Below are positions 17,924-26,733 of a DNA stretch of 64,000 bases, piece by piece. How positions within the stretch are numbered: the stretch's first letter is position 1; each line of letters begins with the position of its first letter. The position numbers and the translations under genes were made by a program. This stretch comes from Grimontia marina (GTDB lineage: Bacteria; Pseudomonadota; Gammaproteobacteria; Enterobacterales; Vibrionaceae). Location: positions 186,001 through 250,000 of the forward strand of contig NZ_FIZY01000001.1 of NCBI RefSeq assembly GCF_900060185.1, in the 5' to 3' direction. A model generated the notes under the pieces. The model did not search any database and was not told where the DNA came from. It worked only from the letters and a program-made list of their open reading frames with translations.

Positions 17924-18938
17924 AAATGCTTTGCCATTTTGGCAGGATAACCTCCGAAGTAAAGTTCTCGACATATTTCCGATGTCCATTATCTACGATT
18001 GCTTTGAGTTCAGGTGGGGAGGAAAGCACATGATTTAATTTATCTGCTATTTGATCAATAGAGCCTGGCTCAACCAAATACCCTGTTTCGCCGTCTAATA
18101 TAACTTCTGATATAGCACCTACTGGGGTGCTGATGACAGGTATTTTGCAACCCAATGATTCGATTAACGTCATTGGTAACCCTTCGTTGTATGATGGCAG
18201 AATCATTACACTGCACTTACTTAAAAGATCTTTTTTAGTGCTTCCATCTACCCAGCCATGGAAAGTTACACTTTCTGTTAAGTTTAGCTTTCCGACTAGC
18301 TGCCTAACTTTCTCATCCTCTCCGGCGCCACATAGATGTAAATGGAAATCCCGATTGAGTAATGCGCAGGCATTCAACAGGTCATAAATACCCTTCCTGG
18401 GAATAAATGCTGCTAAGAATAGAATATGTCCTTCTAGCCGACTAGTGGATACATTATTTATGTTCACATAGTTATTAATTGAAGTGACATTGCGACCTGA
18501 AATCCCTTCTATATAAAGTTTCCAACTGTCTGAGAGTACGACGAACTCATCAACATTTCTGATTAGCCATAGTATGGAATTTTTCGTTAAGTTGGTTCTA
18601 GAAGAGTAGTACTGTTTAAACTCAGAACCATGCAGATGAACTAGTGTACGAACATTGAATAACTTTGCAATTAAAACAAAGGTGAGTTTTCGCCAAAAAC
18701 TCCCCTTATAAGACATATGGCAATGTAAAATCTTAACTCTTAATTTTAAAAATACTTTAAAAAGAGAAAGGAGTGCATTCAAAAAAAGCCATAGGTCATG
18801 AAATTTCGACTTTCCAAGATGGCTAACGATTCGAATATGCGAGTATGAATCGAAAAGACCATCTTTTTCATACCCTTTTATTACAGAATCAATTCCACCA
18901 TTTGCTCCCGTGCCAATAGTAATTATATGCTCTTTCAA
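17907..18938 (-). CDS. GT4 glycosyltransferase with TTG start
   Basis: The 343-aa GT-B transferase is expected to add one sugar of the repeat unit at the cytosolic face. It shows a C-terminal Glycos_transf_1 domain with GRNVTSINNYVNI, LAAFIPRKGIYDLL and the E-x7-E region EGLPMTLIESLG, then ISTPVGAISEVI. The likely start is TTG at 18938: AAGGAGG lies four bases upstream, and the TTG overlaps the stop of the acyltransferase gene in TTGA. An ATG five codons earlier (18953) lies on the SD itself. Neither donor nor acceptor can be read from the sequence. Clearly AT-rich. Confidence 0.85.
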   Translation of the reverse strand: MKEHIITIGTGANGGIDSVIKGYEKDGLFDSYSHIRIVSHLGKSKFHDLWLFLNALLSLFKVFLKLRVKILHCHMSYKGSFWRKLTFVLIAKLFNVRTLVHLHGSEFKQYYSSRTNLTKNSILWLIRNVDEFVVLSDSWKLYIEGISGRNVTSINNYVNINNVSTSRLEGHILFLAAFIPRKGIYDLLNACALLNRDFHLHLCGAGEDEKVRQLVGKLNLTESVTFHGWVDGSTKKDLLSKCSVMILPSYNEGLPMTLIESLGCKIPVISTPVGAISEVILDGETGYLVEPGSIDQIADKLNHVLSSPPELKAIVDNGHRKYVENFTSEVILPKWQSIYEKMS

Positions 18939-19495
18939 TTGTCCTCCTTCCACACATTAACCAAGGCGCTTGAAGATCCATTATATGAAACGATACGTGC
19001 AGGATTTCCTACAACAACTGCATTGTCTGGTACATCTTTAGTCACAGTTGCATTGGCTCCAATTATAGCGTTATTGCCTATAACTACATCCCCAAGGATG
19101 CATGCACCGGGTCCGATATATACATTGTTTAGTACTACGGGGAACTTATTATTTTTTCTGCCCAATGTTACCGAATGTAAAATTGTAACGTTGCTTCCTA
19201 TTTTAACCTCTTTATCCCAAGCAGTCGCAAAAACATGATACATGGAGAATCCAGGGCCAATATCTGTTCGATAGTTTGCATCGGATGTATAAGCTCTTTT
19301 ATAATAGATGAACATTAATTTGGTGATGTATTTTAGTACAGGTGTGGTATCAAAGTATTTTGCCGCCCTCATCCAAAAAACAAATTTGAACCCTTTTCTG
19401 AATAAGATATCTTTTAGGAACAGTAAAAAGCTTACCTTTCCATTTTGTCGATAAAGATCTGATTTTATCAAGTATATGAAACTATATTTTTTCAT
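18935..19495 (-). CDS. Left-handed beta-helix acyltransferase (serine-acetyltransferase-like)
   Basis: The 186-aa hexapeptide-repeat acetyltransferase has an N-terminal helical part with LIKSDLYR, then DIGPGFSMYH, the acetyltransferase repeat region VTLGRKNN and VYIGPGACILGDVVIGNNAI, ending in VVGNPARIV. The pattern is that of CysE/WcaF-like enzymes. In a polysaccharide operon it most likely O-acetylates a sugar of the repeat unit rather than making O-acetylserine. It overlaps the next transferase (TTGA) and the preceding one by 14 bases. AT-rich like its neighbours. Confidence 0.8.
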   Translation of the reverse strand: MKKYSFIYLIKSDLYRQNGKVSFLLFLKDILFRKGFKFVFWMRAAKYFDTTPVLKYITKLMFIYYKRAYTSDANYRTDIGPGFSMYHVFATAWDKEVKIGSNVTILHSVTLGRKNNKFPVVLNNVYIGPGACILGDVVIGNNAIIGANATVTKDVPDNAVVVGNPARIVSYNGSSSALVNVWKEDN

Positions 19496-20591
19496 CTAGT
19501 GTGCTTTTAATTGCAGTGAAGTATTGAGATGCAATGTTCTCTTCAGAAAATTCAGTGGATCTGGATATCAAATCAGACCGATTAATTAAAGGTCTTTCTG
19601 CTTCTTCCAAGATAGCCTTTGCCAATGAATAACTATCTGAGACGGGGGCTAATCGTCCATATCGACCATCTTCAAGGATTTCAGATGGGCCGTAATTACA
19701 GTTGGTCGCTACGACAGGTAATCCGAAAGCCATTGCTTCAACAATAACATTTCCAAACCCTTCCCAAGCAGAACTGAGAACGAATATGTCTGCCGATTTA
19801 TAGTATTCAGCTACGTTATCGGTGTAACCTACAAAGTGCACACAACTCTCTATCCCTAAACTGGTTATTAAAGCTTTTAGTTTACTATATTCCTTTTCGC
19901 AGAATATACCCCCAACAATTGTCAAGCTTACTTCACGGTACTTTAGTATTTTAGGAATAGCATTAATTAGTGTTGAATAGTCCTTTTGCTCAGTTATTCT
20001 ACCAACTGCAAGTAATTGTAGTATAGGGCGACGCTCTTTATTCCTCTCTACTATTTTTTCATAAGGTCTATATCGAACGGGATTGTAGATTGTTTCTACA
20101 GGTGTATTTGAACCTAATAAGGAAACAACTTGATTTTTTAGGCCGTTTGACACACAAATAACTTTTGAAGCTAATTGGTAGATATAAGAAACATAAAATC
20201 GCAAAATATACCTTTTTAATATTGACTTTTTTCCCCAATGTTCCTTTAACGATGCGTGTTCACTGACAATAACCTTACAGTGTGACTTGGACAATACCTT
20301 TGATATTAAACACGCTGCATTGGTATCTGTGTAGGCGGAAACCATGATTTCAGGCTTTTCAGAATCAAGAAGATGTTTCAATGGAAAGATCGAGGACATT
20401 GTCCGGTTGGCCTCTAAACTGATGACGCGAAAACCAAGTTCTTCAGCTGTTTTTACATTTTCTCCATTTTTACTGTCGACGATAAAGGAGATTTCCGCTT
20501 CTACAATTTTTTTAAGTTCCTTTGCTATAGATAAGAAAACTTGCTCCGCACCACCAAATCCCAACTTAGAAATCCTAAAAAATATTTTCAC
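19482..20591 (-). CDS. GT4 glycosyltransferase
   Basis: The 369-aa GT-B transferase has an N-terminal sugar-acceptor domain with SKLGFGGAEQVFLSIAKEL (the GGAE motif of the family). Its C-terminal donor domain has LLAVGRITEQKDYSTLINA, SADIFVLSSAWEGFGNVIVE and VVATNCNYGPSEIL, with the E-x7-E pair. It should build the exopolysaccharide repeat unit; donor unknown. It overlaps its neighbours by 4 bases (ATGA with the GT2 gene) and 14 bases, a fully coupled string of reading frames. Codon use is AT-rich compared with the backbone genes. Confidence 0.88.
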   Translation of the reverse strand: MKIFFRISKLGFGGAEQVFLSIAKELKKIVEAEISFIVDSKNGENVKTAEELGFRVISLEANRTMSSIFPLKHLLDSEKPEIMVSAYTDTNAACLISKVLSKSHCKVIVSEHASLKEHWGKKSILKRYILRFYVSYIYQLASKVICVSNGLKNQVVSLLGSNTPVETIYNPVRYRPYEKIVERNKERRPILQLLAVGRITEQKDYSTLINAIPKILKYREVSLTIVGGIFCEKEYSKLKALITSLGIESCVHFVGYTDNVAEYYKSADIFVLSSAWEGFGNVIVEAMAFGLPVVATNCNYGPSEILEDGRYGRLAPVSDSYSLAKAILEEAERPLINRSDLISRSTEFSEENIASQYFTAIKSTLDEKI

Positions 20592-21511
20592 TTGCTCAAA
20601 ATCCTCTTTAGAAAACGATGTGAATTGGGAAACCCTAAAATTAATTTTTTTCTTGAATTCAAATTTCTATCAAAAGCATACTTTAGGAACAATTTGAGAA
20701 ATTCAATTCTCATTATAAGTGGTAATTTTGTCCCGTTGTAGCACTTGTATAGTAAATAAGATAGATTTATTTTCATGTAGTCTATATGTGTAGCGTCTAC
20801 TTTTGGTAATGAATGGTAAAACGTCAGTAGGTTTGAGTGATAATCTGGCCTTATGTTGCGTGTCGCGCCGGACTCGTTGATTCTATATCCATAGAGAGCA
20901 CAATCAATATGATATACATACTCAACATTCTCATATATTTTTGTAAGTACCATCATATCTTCGCAGAAACGAACACCGACGGGAAATGAATAATTGTTGA
21001 ATAAAGTCTTCCGGAATACACGTATACATGGATACCAGATGGATTTTTCGTATACTACGTTTTTGATTGATTTAAATTCGATCAATCCAAAATTGTCATG
21101 AACAAATTGATCATCACATGAGTTAATATTTTCTGAGTCTATGAATGTTTTAAAGCCAAACTCAATCACGTCCATATCATAGGACTCAATTACATTAATT
21201 ATGGAGTTTGTGTAATTGTCTAGAAGAATGTCATCAGCATCTAAAAATGTCACATACTTTCCTCTTGCCATGCCTATTGCTTTATTTCTTGCTGAGCTTA
21301 CGCCAGCATTTGATTGATGACATAATACCAGAGCGCCTTTAGTTATTTGTTCCTTGAAGTTTTCGCTAACTAACTTATATGTATCGTCAGTTGAACCATC
21401 ATCTATAACAATCAGTTCTATCTGGTCATGATACTGAGTAAAAAAAGATTCAAGTGCTTCCACTATAAAAACTTCACCATTATATACAGGCATAACTATC
21501 GATAGATACAC
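20588..21511 (-). CDS. GT2 family glycosyltransferase
   Basis: The 307-aa GT-A transferase has the N-terminal SIVMPVYNGEVFIVEALESF, the nucleotide-binding VIDDGSTDDT, and the metal-binding DxD in TFLDADDILLDNY (about residues 91-103). The C-terminal third is helical without membrane segments, so it should be a soluble or peripheral repeat-unit transferase. The start codon overlaps the stop of wzx (TAATG at 21511). Donor specificity cannot be told. AT-rich. Confidence 0.9.
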   Translation of the reverse strand: MYLSIVMPVYNGEVFIVEALESFFTQYHDQIELIVIDDGSTDDTYKLVSENFKEQITKGALVLCHQSNAGVSSARNKAIGMARGKYVTFLDADDILLDNYTNSIINVIESYDMDVIEFGFKTFIDSENINSCDDQFVHDNFGLIEFKSIKNVVYEKSIWYPCIRVFRKTLFNNYSFPVGVRFCEDMMVLTKIYENVEYVYHIDCALYGYRINESGATRNIRPDYHSNLLTFYHSLPKVDATHIDYMKINLSYLLYKCYNGTKLPLIMRIEFLKLFLKYAFDRNLNSRKKLILGFPNSHRFLKRILSK

Positions 21512-22836
21512 TACTTTGCCTCCAGAGTTTTTATGATGTTTTTCATTGCTTTAGGTGGGTTAAAAATCGTAGTGGCATAAGATGATATGGCCTTTTTGAA
21601 TATGTCGCGCGTTTCCTTGAAAAGTGAGTAGAATATTAGGTCGGCAAGAGCATATGAACACAGGGAAACAACGGCTGATCCGAGTATTCCGTATTTTTCG
21701 ATAAATATAAAGTTCATCGATAAACTAAATATTGCTATTGTTAATGACTTTATGAACTCATACTTGGCAAGGTTTTGAAGTACAAGAAGTCTAGAAAACA
21801 AAGCCGCCGGAAAAATAAATACTAAATTCCAGCATATAACTTTTAGAATGTCCTCTGCGCCGGTGAATTTCTCTCCATAAAGTGCGATTATGATTTGTTC
21901 TGACAGCATGTATATAGACAAAGCCATCCCAAAACCTAGTATGAAAAGAATTTTTATTAGGCCATTTAAAAATGACTCATAGTCGTTGCTTTTTTCGAAA
22001 TATTTATCAGATAGTGCTAAATAAAAAGTCATGGTAACGATATGACCAACAAACACTAGCTGAGAAATAAGTCTAGTTGCAGAGCTGTATATCCCCGTAT
22101 TTTTCTCATCTAGAATTGATGAAATCAGCAATATGTCACCTTGCATAAATACCGGAAACAACATCGAAGAGCCTATGAGTGGCAGAGCTTCTTTGATTAG
22201 TGATTTTGACCTTTTTTGGTCAAATTTAAGACTTTTAATATCAATGTTTCTACAACTTAAAAACTGTATTAAAAGTACCAAAAATTGAACGAGTGCTTGT
22301 ATTGGGATAAAGATTATTACTAGGTGATAATCTAAATTTAGAACTAAAGCTGCTGTTAGATAGCTCAGTGATATAATTCTTGATATTATGGCGGATATTG
22401 CAATTTTCTTTGGCACGTTTATTGCTTGGAAAAACAACTTTAATACAGTTCCCCTGGCGAAGTAAGTTGCTAGCAATACCGATATGGTTATATAAATTAT
22501 GCTTATTTCTATAGGATCGTTGCTAATTACAAATATTGCAAGAATCACAAGAATCACATGAGCAATCCAGCCGATGGTTTGCATTATCATTGATGTGAAA
22601 ATTAAATCATAGTCATCATTTTTTCTAGCTAGTTCTCTAACGATTATATGATCTAAGCCAAGAACAACTAAGAACATTGTTGTGGCTGATAATGCTTGTA
22701 TAAAGCTTAATTTTCCTAAGTTTTCAGGGCCAAATACTCGAGCTACAACGATTACACTTATTAAACCAAACGCAACCATTGTTGTGTTTTCTACGGCATA
22801 CCATGCGGCCTTTTTTATGTTGGACATTTTTGACAT
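21511..22836 (-). CDS. wzx: Wzx-type oligosaccharide flippase
   Basis: The 441-aa inner-membrane protein has about 12-14 hydrophobic segments over its whole length and the N-terminal pattern of MATE-like polysaccharide transporters: AAWYAVENTTMVAFGLISVI, VVARVFGPENLGKLSFIQAL. It would flip the undecaprenyl-linked repeat unit to the periplasm. It sits between the polymerase and the transferases, and its start overlaps the wzy stop by one base. GC content is very low compared with the flanks, typical of exchanged Wzx genes. Confidence 0.88.
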   Translation of the reverse strand: MSKMSNIKKAAWYAVENTTMVAFGLISVIVVARVFGPENLGKLSFIQALSATTMFLVVLGLDHIIVRELARKNDDYDLIFTSMIMQTIGWIAHVILVILAIFVISNDPIEISIIYITISVLLATYFARGTVLKLFFQAINVPKKIAISAIISRIISLSYLTAALVLNLDYHLVIIFIPIQALVQFLVLLIQFLSCRNIDIKSLKFDQKRSKSLIKEALPLIGSSMLFPVFMQGDILLISSILDEKNTGIYSSATRLISQLVFVGHIVTMTFYLALSDKYFEKSNDYESFLNGLIKILFILGFGMALSIYMLSEQIIIALYGEKFTGAEDILKVICWNLVFIFPAALFSRLLVLQNLAKYEFIKSLTIAIFSLSMNFIFIEKYGILGSAVVSLCSYALADLIFYSLFKETRDIFKKAISSYATTIFNPPKAMKNIIKTLEAK

Positions 22837-24026
22837 TAGTAACTCTCTCTTTCTTTAATTGCTAAAAAAGATGTCAAAATCGTCAGTACCCAAAGTATGT
22901 TAGTTGAAAGTAAAAATGAAGTTTCGGTTATGTTGTGCAATGCGATAAAAAATAAAAAGCTAAATAATACTGGGAAGTAAATTGATTTTTTCACAATGAT
23001 TATATTGATCATCGTATTTATGATGAAGAAAAAAAATAGGCATAAACCAACTATTCCTAATGAAACCGTTATGTCTATGTATCCACTGTCCGAAGCAGCT
23101 AGTGCTTCAATCCATAGTGGATTAGTTCTATATAAGTCAGTAAAGTATATTTCGGAATAATCATTCTTTCCCCAAACAGAGTGAAATCCAAATCCATTAA
23201 TTATATTTTCCTCTGAATGAATTAGCATTGTTAGCCACAACTTTCCCCTTCCTGTTAATAATTCTTCACTTAAGTTATAGTAAAGATAGTCTAAAATCTC
23301 GTATCTATAAGTTATGAGAAATGACGCAGATATCATCGTAGATATTATAGTGAATAATTTTAGTGAAGGAACGGATGCATGATTGATGTCTATTGTTGTG
23401 TTTTTTATTACTAGAGCTACTGCGATAGACAAAGCTACTAGCAACATTGATGTCTTTGAAATGGATAGGATGAGGAGAGTTGCAGAAAGAACTATAAAAA
23501 CTAGGGTCGTGGCTGATTTTTTTTCCACATAGTCAAAAACAAAAACTATTACACTCAACGCCATTATTAAACCTAGTTGATTTTTATGCGGATATATCCC
23601 ATGTAAACCTGCGGCTGTATATGATGCGTTGTTTAATAATGGAATTGATATGATGTTAACTAATACAATAGTACACAGACTTATTTTTAATATTGCTATG
23701 ACTTCTTTTGTTGTGTAACTACAAGAGAGCATCGCAATTGTTAATATTAGCATTAGTTGAATCATCGCTTCTTCTAGACTTTTATACATCCAGGAAGACC
23801 AACTGATGCTAACGAAGCAGTATACAATAACAACTAATATAGGAGCGTTTTTTGCGAGCCTAGAGACGATTAATGGAATTCTTTTAATATTATATATGCA
23901 TAGTATTAAGAATAAAGCGAATAGTGTTTTTCTATCAAAAAGATTATGTCCTAGGAGTAGCAATGTAAATGACACAAAAAGACTGATATTCATAAACTGT
24001 CTTTTATTTACATAAATGTTAGGCAT
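22836..24026 (-). CDS. wzy: Wzy-type polysaccharide polymerase
   Basis: The 396-aa polytopic membrane protein (about 11 segments) has the Wzy_C-type features: YPHKNQLGLIMALSVIVFV, then LLTGRGKLWLTMLIHS (the T-G-R/G-K-W region) and a large periplasmic loop ending GYIDITVSLGIVGLCLFFFF. It would polymerise repeat units at the periplasmic face. As usual for Wzy, similarity to any known protein is weak, and the call rests on topology, motifs and position beside Wzx. Low GC. A structured 190-base gap separates it from wecC. Confidence 0.8.
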   Translation of the reverse strand: MPNIYVNKRQFMNISLFVSFTLLLLGHNLFDRKTLFALFLILCIYNIKRIPLIVSRLAKNAPILVVIVYCFVSISWSSWMYKSLEEAMIQLMLILTIAMLSCSYTTKEVIAILKISLCTIVLVNIISIPLLNNASYTAAGLHGIYPHKNQLGLIMALSVIVFVFDYVEKKSATTLVFIVLSATLLILSISKTSMLLVALSIAVALVIKNTTIDINHASVPSLKLFTIISTMISASFLITYRYEILDYLYYNLSEELLTGRGKLWLTMLIHSEENIINGFGFHSVWGKNDYSEIYFTDLYRTNPLWIEALAASDSGYIDITVSLGIVGLCLFFFFIINTMINIIIVKKSIYFPVLFSFLFFIALHNITETSFLLSTNILWVLTILTSFLAIKERESY

Positions 24027-24098
24027 TCTTTTTAACCAAAGTTAGGTGAGGGATAAGAGGTTGATTATAGGAAAACCCTGTGAAAAATATTTTTTCGA

Positions 24099-24210
24099 TA
24101 TAACCTCCATGCGTTCAATGAAAGGTTATAGAGGTGTATGTATGGAACTACTATCTGTTACTTGGTCTTCACCGAACTATGTATATTCTGTACGTGTGAC
24201 ATACACCTCT
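24099..24210. repeat. Two adjacent inverted repeats between wecC and wzy
   Basis: TATAACCT (24099-24106) pairs with AGGTTATA (24123-24130). Immediately next, AGAGGTGTATGT (24130-24141) pairs perfectly with ACATACACCTCT (24199-24210). The 12-bp arms enclose 57 bases. The 190-base gap (24027-24217) that holds them is the longest untranslated stretch inside the main operon; it has no convincing gene. It could act as an intra-operon attenuator or processing site, or be a remnant of a small inverted-repeat element. Confidence 0.6.
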
Positions 24211-24217
24211 GCTCTAT

Positions 24218-25456
24218 CTAGAAGATGCCTCTGGTATCAATCACAACTTTAGTGGCAAATTGCATTTTGTCAGACTCTTTAAACTGCTTATGATCTACTA
24301 AAACAACAATAATATTGGCGCGCTCGATTGCCCCTTCTAGCGTCATCTGTTCGACCCCAGCATGCACAAGTCGCTCTGGTATTGACTCTACATTTGGTTC
24401 AACGGCAAAAATTTGCCCAATGTTTTTGCTCGCCAATTCTTCAACAATTTGCAAAGCAGGACTTTCCCTTAGATCATCGATATCCGCTTTGAATGCTAGG
24501 CCCAAACATGCAATGACCGGGCGTTTAAATTCATCTGCTGCTTTGGCCACTTGCTCGATAACGTAATGAGGCTTTGAATCGTTGGTTAAGCGAGCTTGTC
24601 GGATGATTTTTGCTTCTTCAGGGCAACTGTCGACAATGAACCATGGATCGACTGCAATGCAGTGACCTCCAACACCTGGCCCTGGGTTAAGTATATTGAC
24701 GCGAGGGTGACGGTTGGCTAATCGAATCAGTTCCCAAACATTGATTTTCAATTTGTCACTGATCATTGAAAGCTCATTGGCAAACGCAATATTCACATCT
24801 CGGAAAGAGTTTTCAGTAAGCTTTGCCATTTCTGCTGTTCGTGCGTTGGTGACAATACATTCTCCACGCACGAACGTTTTGTATAATTCTACCGCTTTTT
24901 CGCTACACGCTTTGGACAAGCCACCGATTACTCTGTCGTTCGCAACCAGCTCCTGAAGTACGTAACCTGGTAATACGCGCTCCGGGCAGTGCGCAACCTT
25001 GATGTCTGCTGCATCACCTGAGTCTTGAGGGAAGGTGAGATCAGGTCTTGCAGCTTTTAGCCATGCAGCTAATTTTTCTGTCGCGCCAACTGGTGACGTT
25101 GATTCGAGGATCACCAAATTTCCCCTCTCTAAAACAGGCGCAATGGCGTTAGCGGCCGCTTCAATATAAGAAAGGTCAGGCGAGTGACCCTCTTTAAAGG
25201 GGGTAGGGACAGCAATCATAAAAGCTTCAGCTGGTTCAGGCTGCGTGGTTGCGCGAAGGTTTCCTGTGCTGACGACACCGCGGACAACAATATCTAAGTC
25301 TGGCTCAACAATATGGATATTACCCTGGTTGATGGTATCAACGGCCTTTGGATTTACATCGACCCCTACAACTTCTACGCCTCGGGATGCTACTACCGCG
25401 GCAGTCGGTAAACCAATGTAGCCCAAGCCAATGACGGAAACCTTTTTAAAGGACAT
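24218..25456 (-). CDS. wecC: UDP-N-acetyl-D-mannosamine dehydrogenase
   Basis: Oxidises UDP-ManNAc to UDP-ManNAcA with two NAD+ in the cytosol. The 412 aa show the Rossmann start VSVIGLGYIGLPTAAVVASR, the shared motif NIHIVEPDLDIVV, VPTPFKEGHSPDLSYIEAAA, TSPVGATEKLA, LTENSFRDVNIAFANELS and GPGVGGHCIAVDPWF with the catalytic Cys. This is very close to E. coli WecC rather than to a UDP-glucose dehydrogenase. GAGGAG precedes the ATG. It pairs with wecB 131 bases upstream, giving the complete route from UDP-GlcNAc to UDP-ManNAcA. Confidence 0.95.
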   Translation of the reverse strand: MSFKKVSVIGLGYIGLPTAAVVASRGVEVVGVDVNPKAVDTINQGNIHIVEPDLDIVVRGVVSTGNLRATTQPEPAEAFMIAVPTPFKEGHSPDLSYIEAAANAIAPVLERGNLVILESTSPVGATEKLAAWLKAARPDLTFPQDSGDAADIKVAHCPERVLPGYVLQELVANDRVIGGLSKACSEKAVELYKTFVRGECIVTNARTAEMAKLTENSFRDVNIAFANELSMISDKLKINVWELIRLANRHPRVNILNPGPGVGGHCIAVDPWFIVDSCPEEAKIIRQARLTNDSKPHYVIEQVAKAADEFKRPVIACLGLAFKADIDDLRESPALQIVEELASKNIGQIFAVEPNVESIPERLVHAGVEQMTLEGAIERANIIVVLVDHKQFKESDKMQFATKVVIDTRGIF

Positions 25457-25587
25457 AACAGCTCCTCAAGGCATACTTTTAACATGTATGCGCTTTAAAA
25501 ATTAAGAATGAATAAAATGGGATTAGATTTGTGTTTTCATTTATTACGAAGAACAGACAGTTTATTCAGCAACGAAGGAAATAGACG

Positions 25588-26724
25588 CTAGGAGAATGTT
25601 TTCATTATTTTCTCGATAATTCTCTGACAAGAGTTACCGTCGCCATAGGGGTTATGTGCACGGCTCATTCTTTCATATTCGTCTTCGTTATTAAGTAGGT
25701 TCTCAACCGCTGTGATAATTCTGTTCGTATCTGTGCCCACGAGTTTTACTGTGCCAGCTTCTACTGCCTCAGGGCGTTCTGTTGTATCTCTCATCACCAA
25801 TACTGGTTTACCTAAAGATGGTGCTTCTTCTTGGATACCGCCCGAATCGGTGAGAATAATGTGGGCTCTATTCATCAGATATACAAAAGGCAGGTACTCT
25901 TGTGGTTCAATCAGGTGAATGTTACTCACACCTTTAAGTATGCGATTGACCGGCTCTCTCACATTAGGGTTCAGGTGAACAGGATAGATAATTTGGCTAT
26001 CTGGGTGGCGAATCGCGATCTCAGCGAGCGCTTCACAAATTCGTTCAAATCCCCCGCCAAAACTTTCCCGGCGATGCCCAGTAACAAGGATAAGCTTTTT
26101 GTTGTTATCTATTTGCGGAAAGACAGCCGTTAAGGTGTCATTGAGGTCCTGGTCATTCTCTAGCTTTTCTTTAACAAGAAAAAGCGCATCAATGACAGTA
26201 TTTCCTGTAATAGAAATACTCTCGGCGCTGACTCCCTCAGAGAGTAGGTTGCATTCTGACGTTTTCGTTGGTGCGAAGTGAAGCGTTGATATTGCCCCGG
26301 TCAGTTTACGATTCCCTTCCTCTGGCCAAGGTGAGTAGATGTTCCCTGTACGAAGTCCCGCTTCGACATGTCCTACTGCAATTTGTTGGAAGTAGGCAGC
26401 TAGGCTGGCAGAAAGTGTCGTTGCGGTATCACCATGAACAAGAACAATGTCGGGTTTGAAATCTTCAAGTACGGGTTTTAGGCCGGAAAGAATATTGCTT
26501 GTCACCTCATAAAGCGATTGTCCTGGTTTCATCACGTTTAAGTCAAAGTCGGGTTCAATTTCAAAGAGATCTAAGACTTGATCAAGCATTTCGCGATGTT
26601 GAGCGGTGACACATACCTTAGCCTCAATACCCTCAGCGTGACTTAACTTGTGAACCAACGGCGCCATTTTTATTGCTTCTGGGCGGGTGCCAAAGACAGT
26701 CAGTACTTTAATTGCAGTTGTCAT
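25588..26724 (-). CDS. wecB: UDP-N-acetylglucosamine 2-epimerase (non-hydrolysing)
   Basis: Converts UDP-GlcNAc to UDP-ManNAc. The 378 aa show [89 protein letters not shown] and [19 protein letters not shown], the whole set of family motifs. Length matches E. coli WecB (376). It begins nine bases after the wzc stop. With wecC it supplies UDP-ManNAcA; no other enterobacterial-common-antigen genes are in the window, so the sugar is likely used for this polysaccharide. Confidence 0.96.
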   Translation of the reverse strand: MTTAIKVLTVFGTRPEAIKMAPLVHKLSHAEGIEAKVCVTAQHREMLDQVLDLFEIEPDFDLNVMKPGQSLYEVTSNILSGLKPVLEDFKPDIVLVHGDTATTLSASLAAYFQQIAVGHVEAGLRTGNIYSPWPEEGNRKLTGAISTLHFAPTKTSECNLLSEGVSAESISITGNTVIDALFLVKEKLENDQDLNDTLTAVFPQIDNNKKLILVTGHRRESFGGGFERICEALAEIAIRHPDSQIIYPVHLNPNVREPVNRILKGVSNIHLIEPQEYLPFVYLMNRAHIILTDSGGIQEEAPSLGKPVLVMRDTTERPEAVEAGTVKLVGTDTNRIITAVENLLNNEDEYERMSRAHNPYGDGNSCQRIIEKIMKTFS

Positions 26725-26733
26725 ATGCTTTCC

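Noticed and set aside
24046-24252. 68-codon plus-strand frame between wzy and wecC
   Set aside because: No ribosome site, runs through both inverted repeats, resembles nothing.
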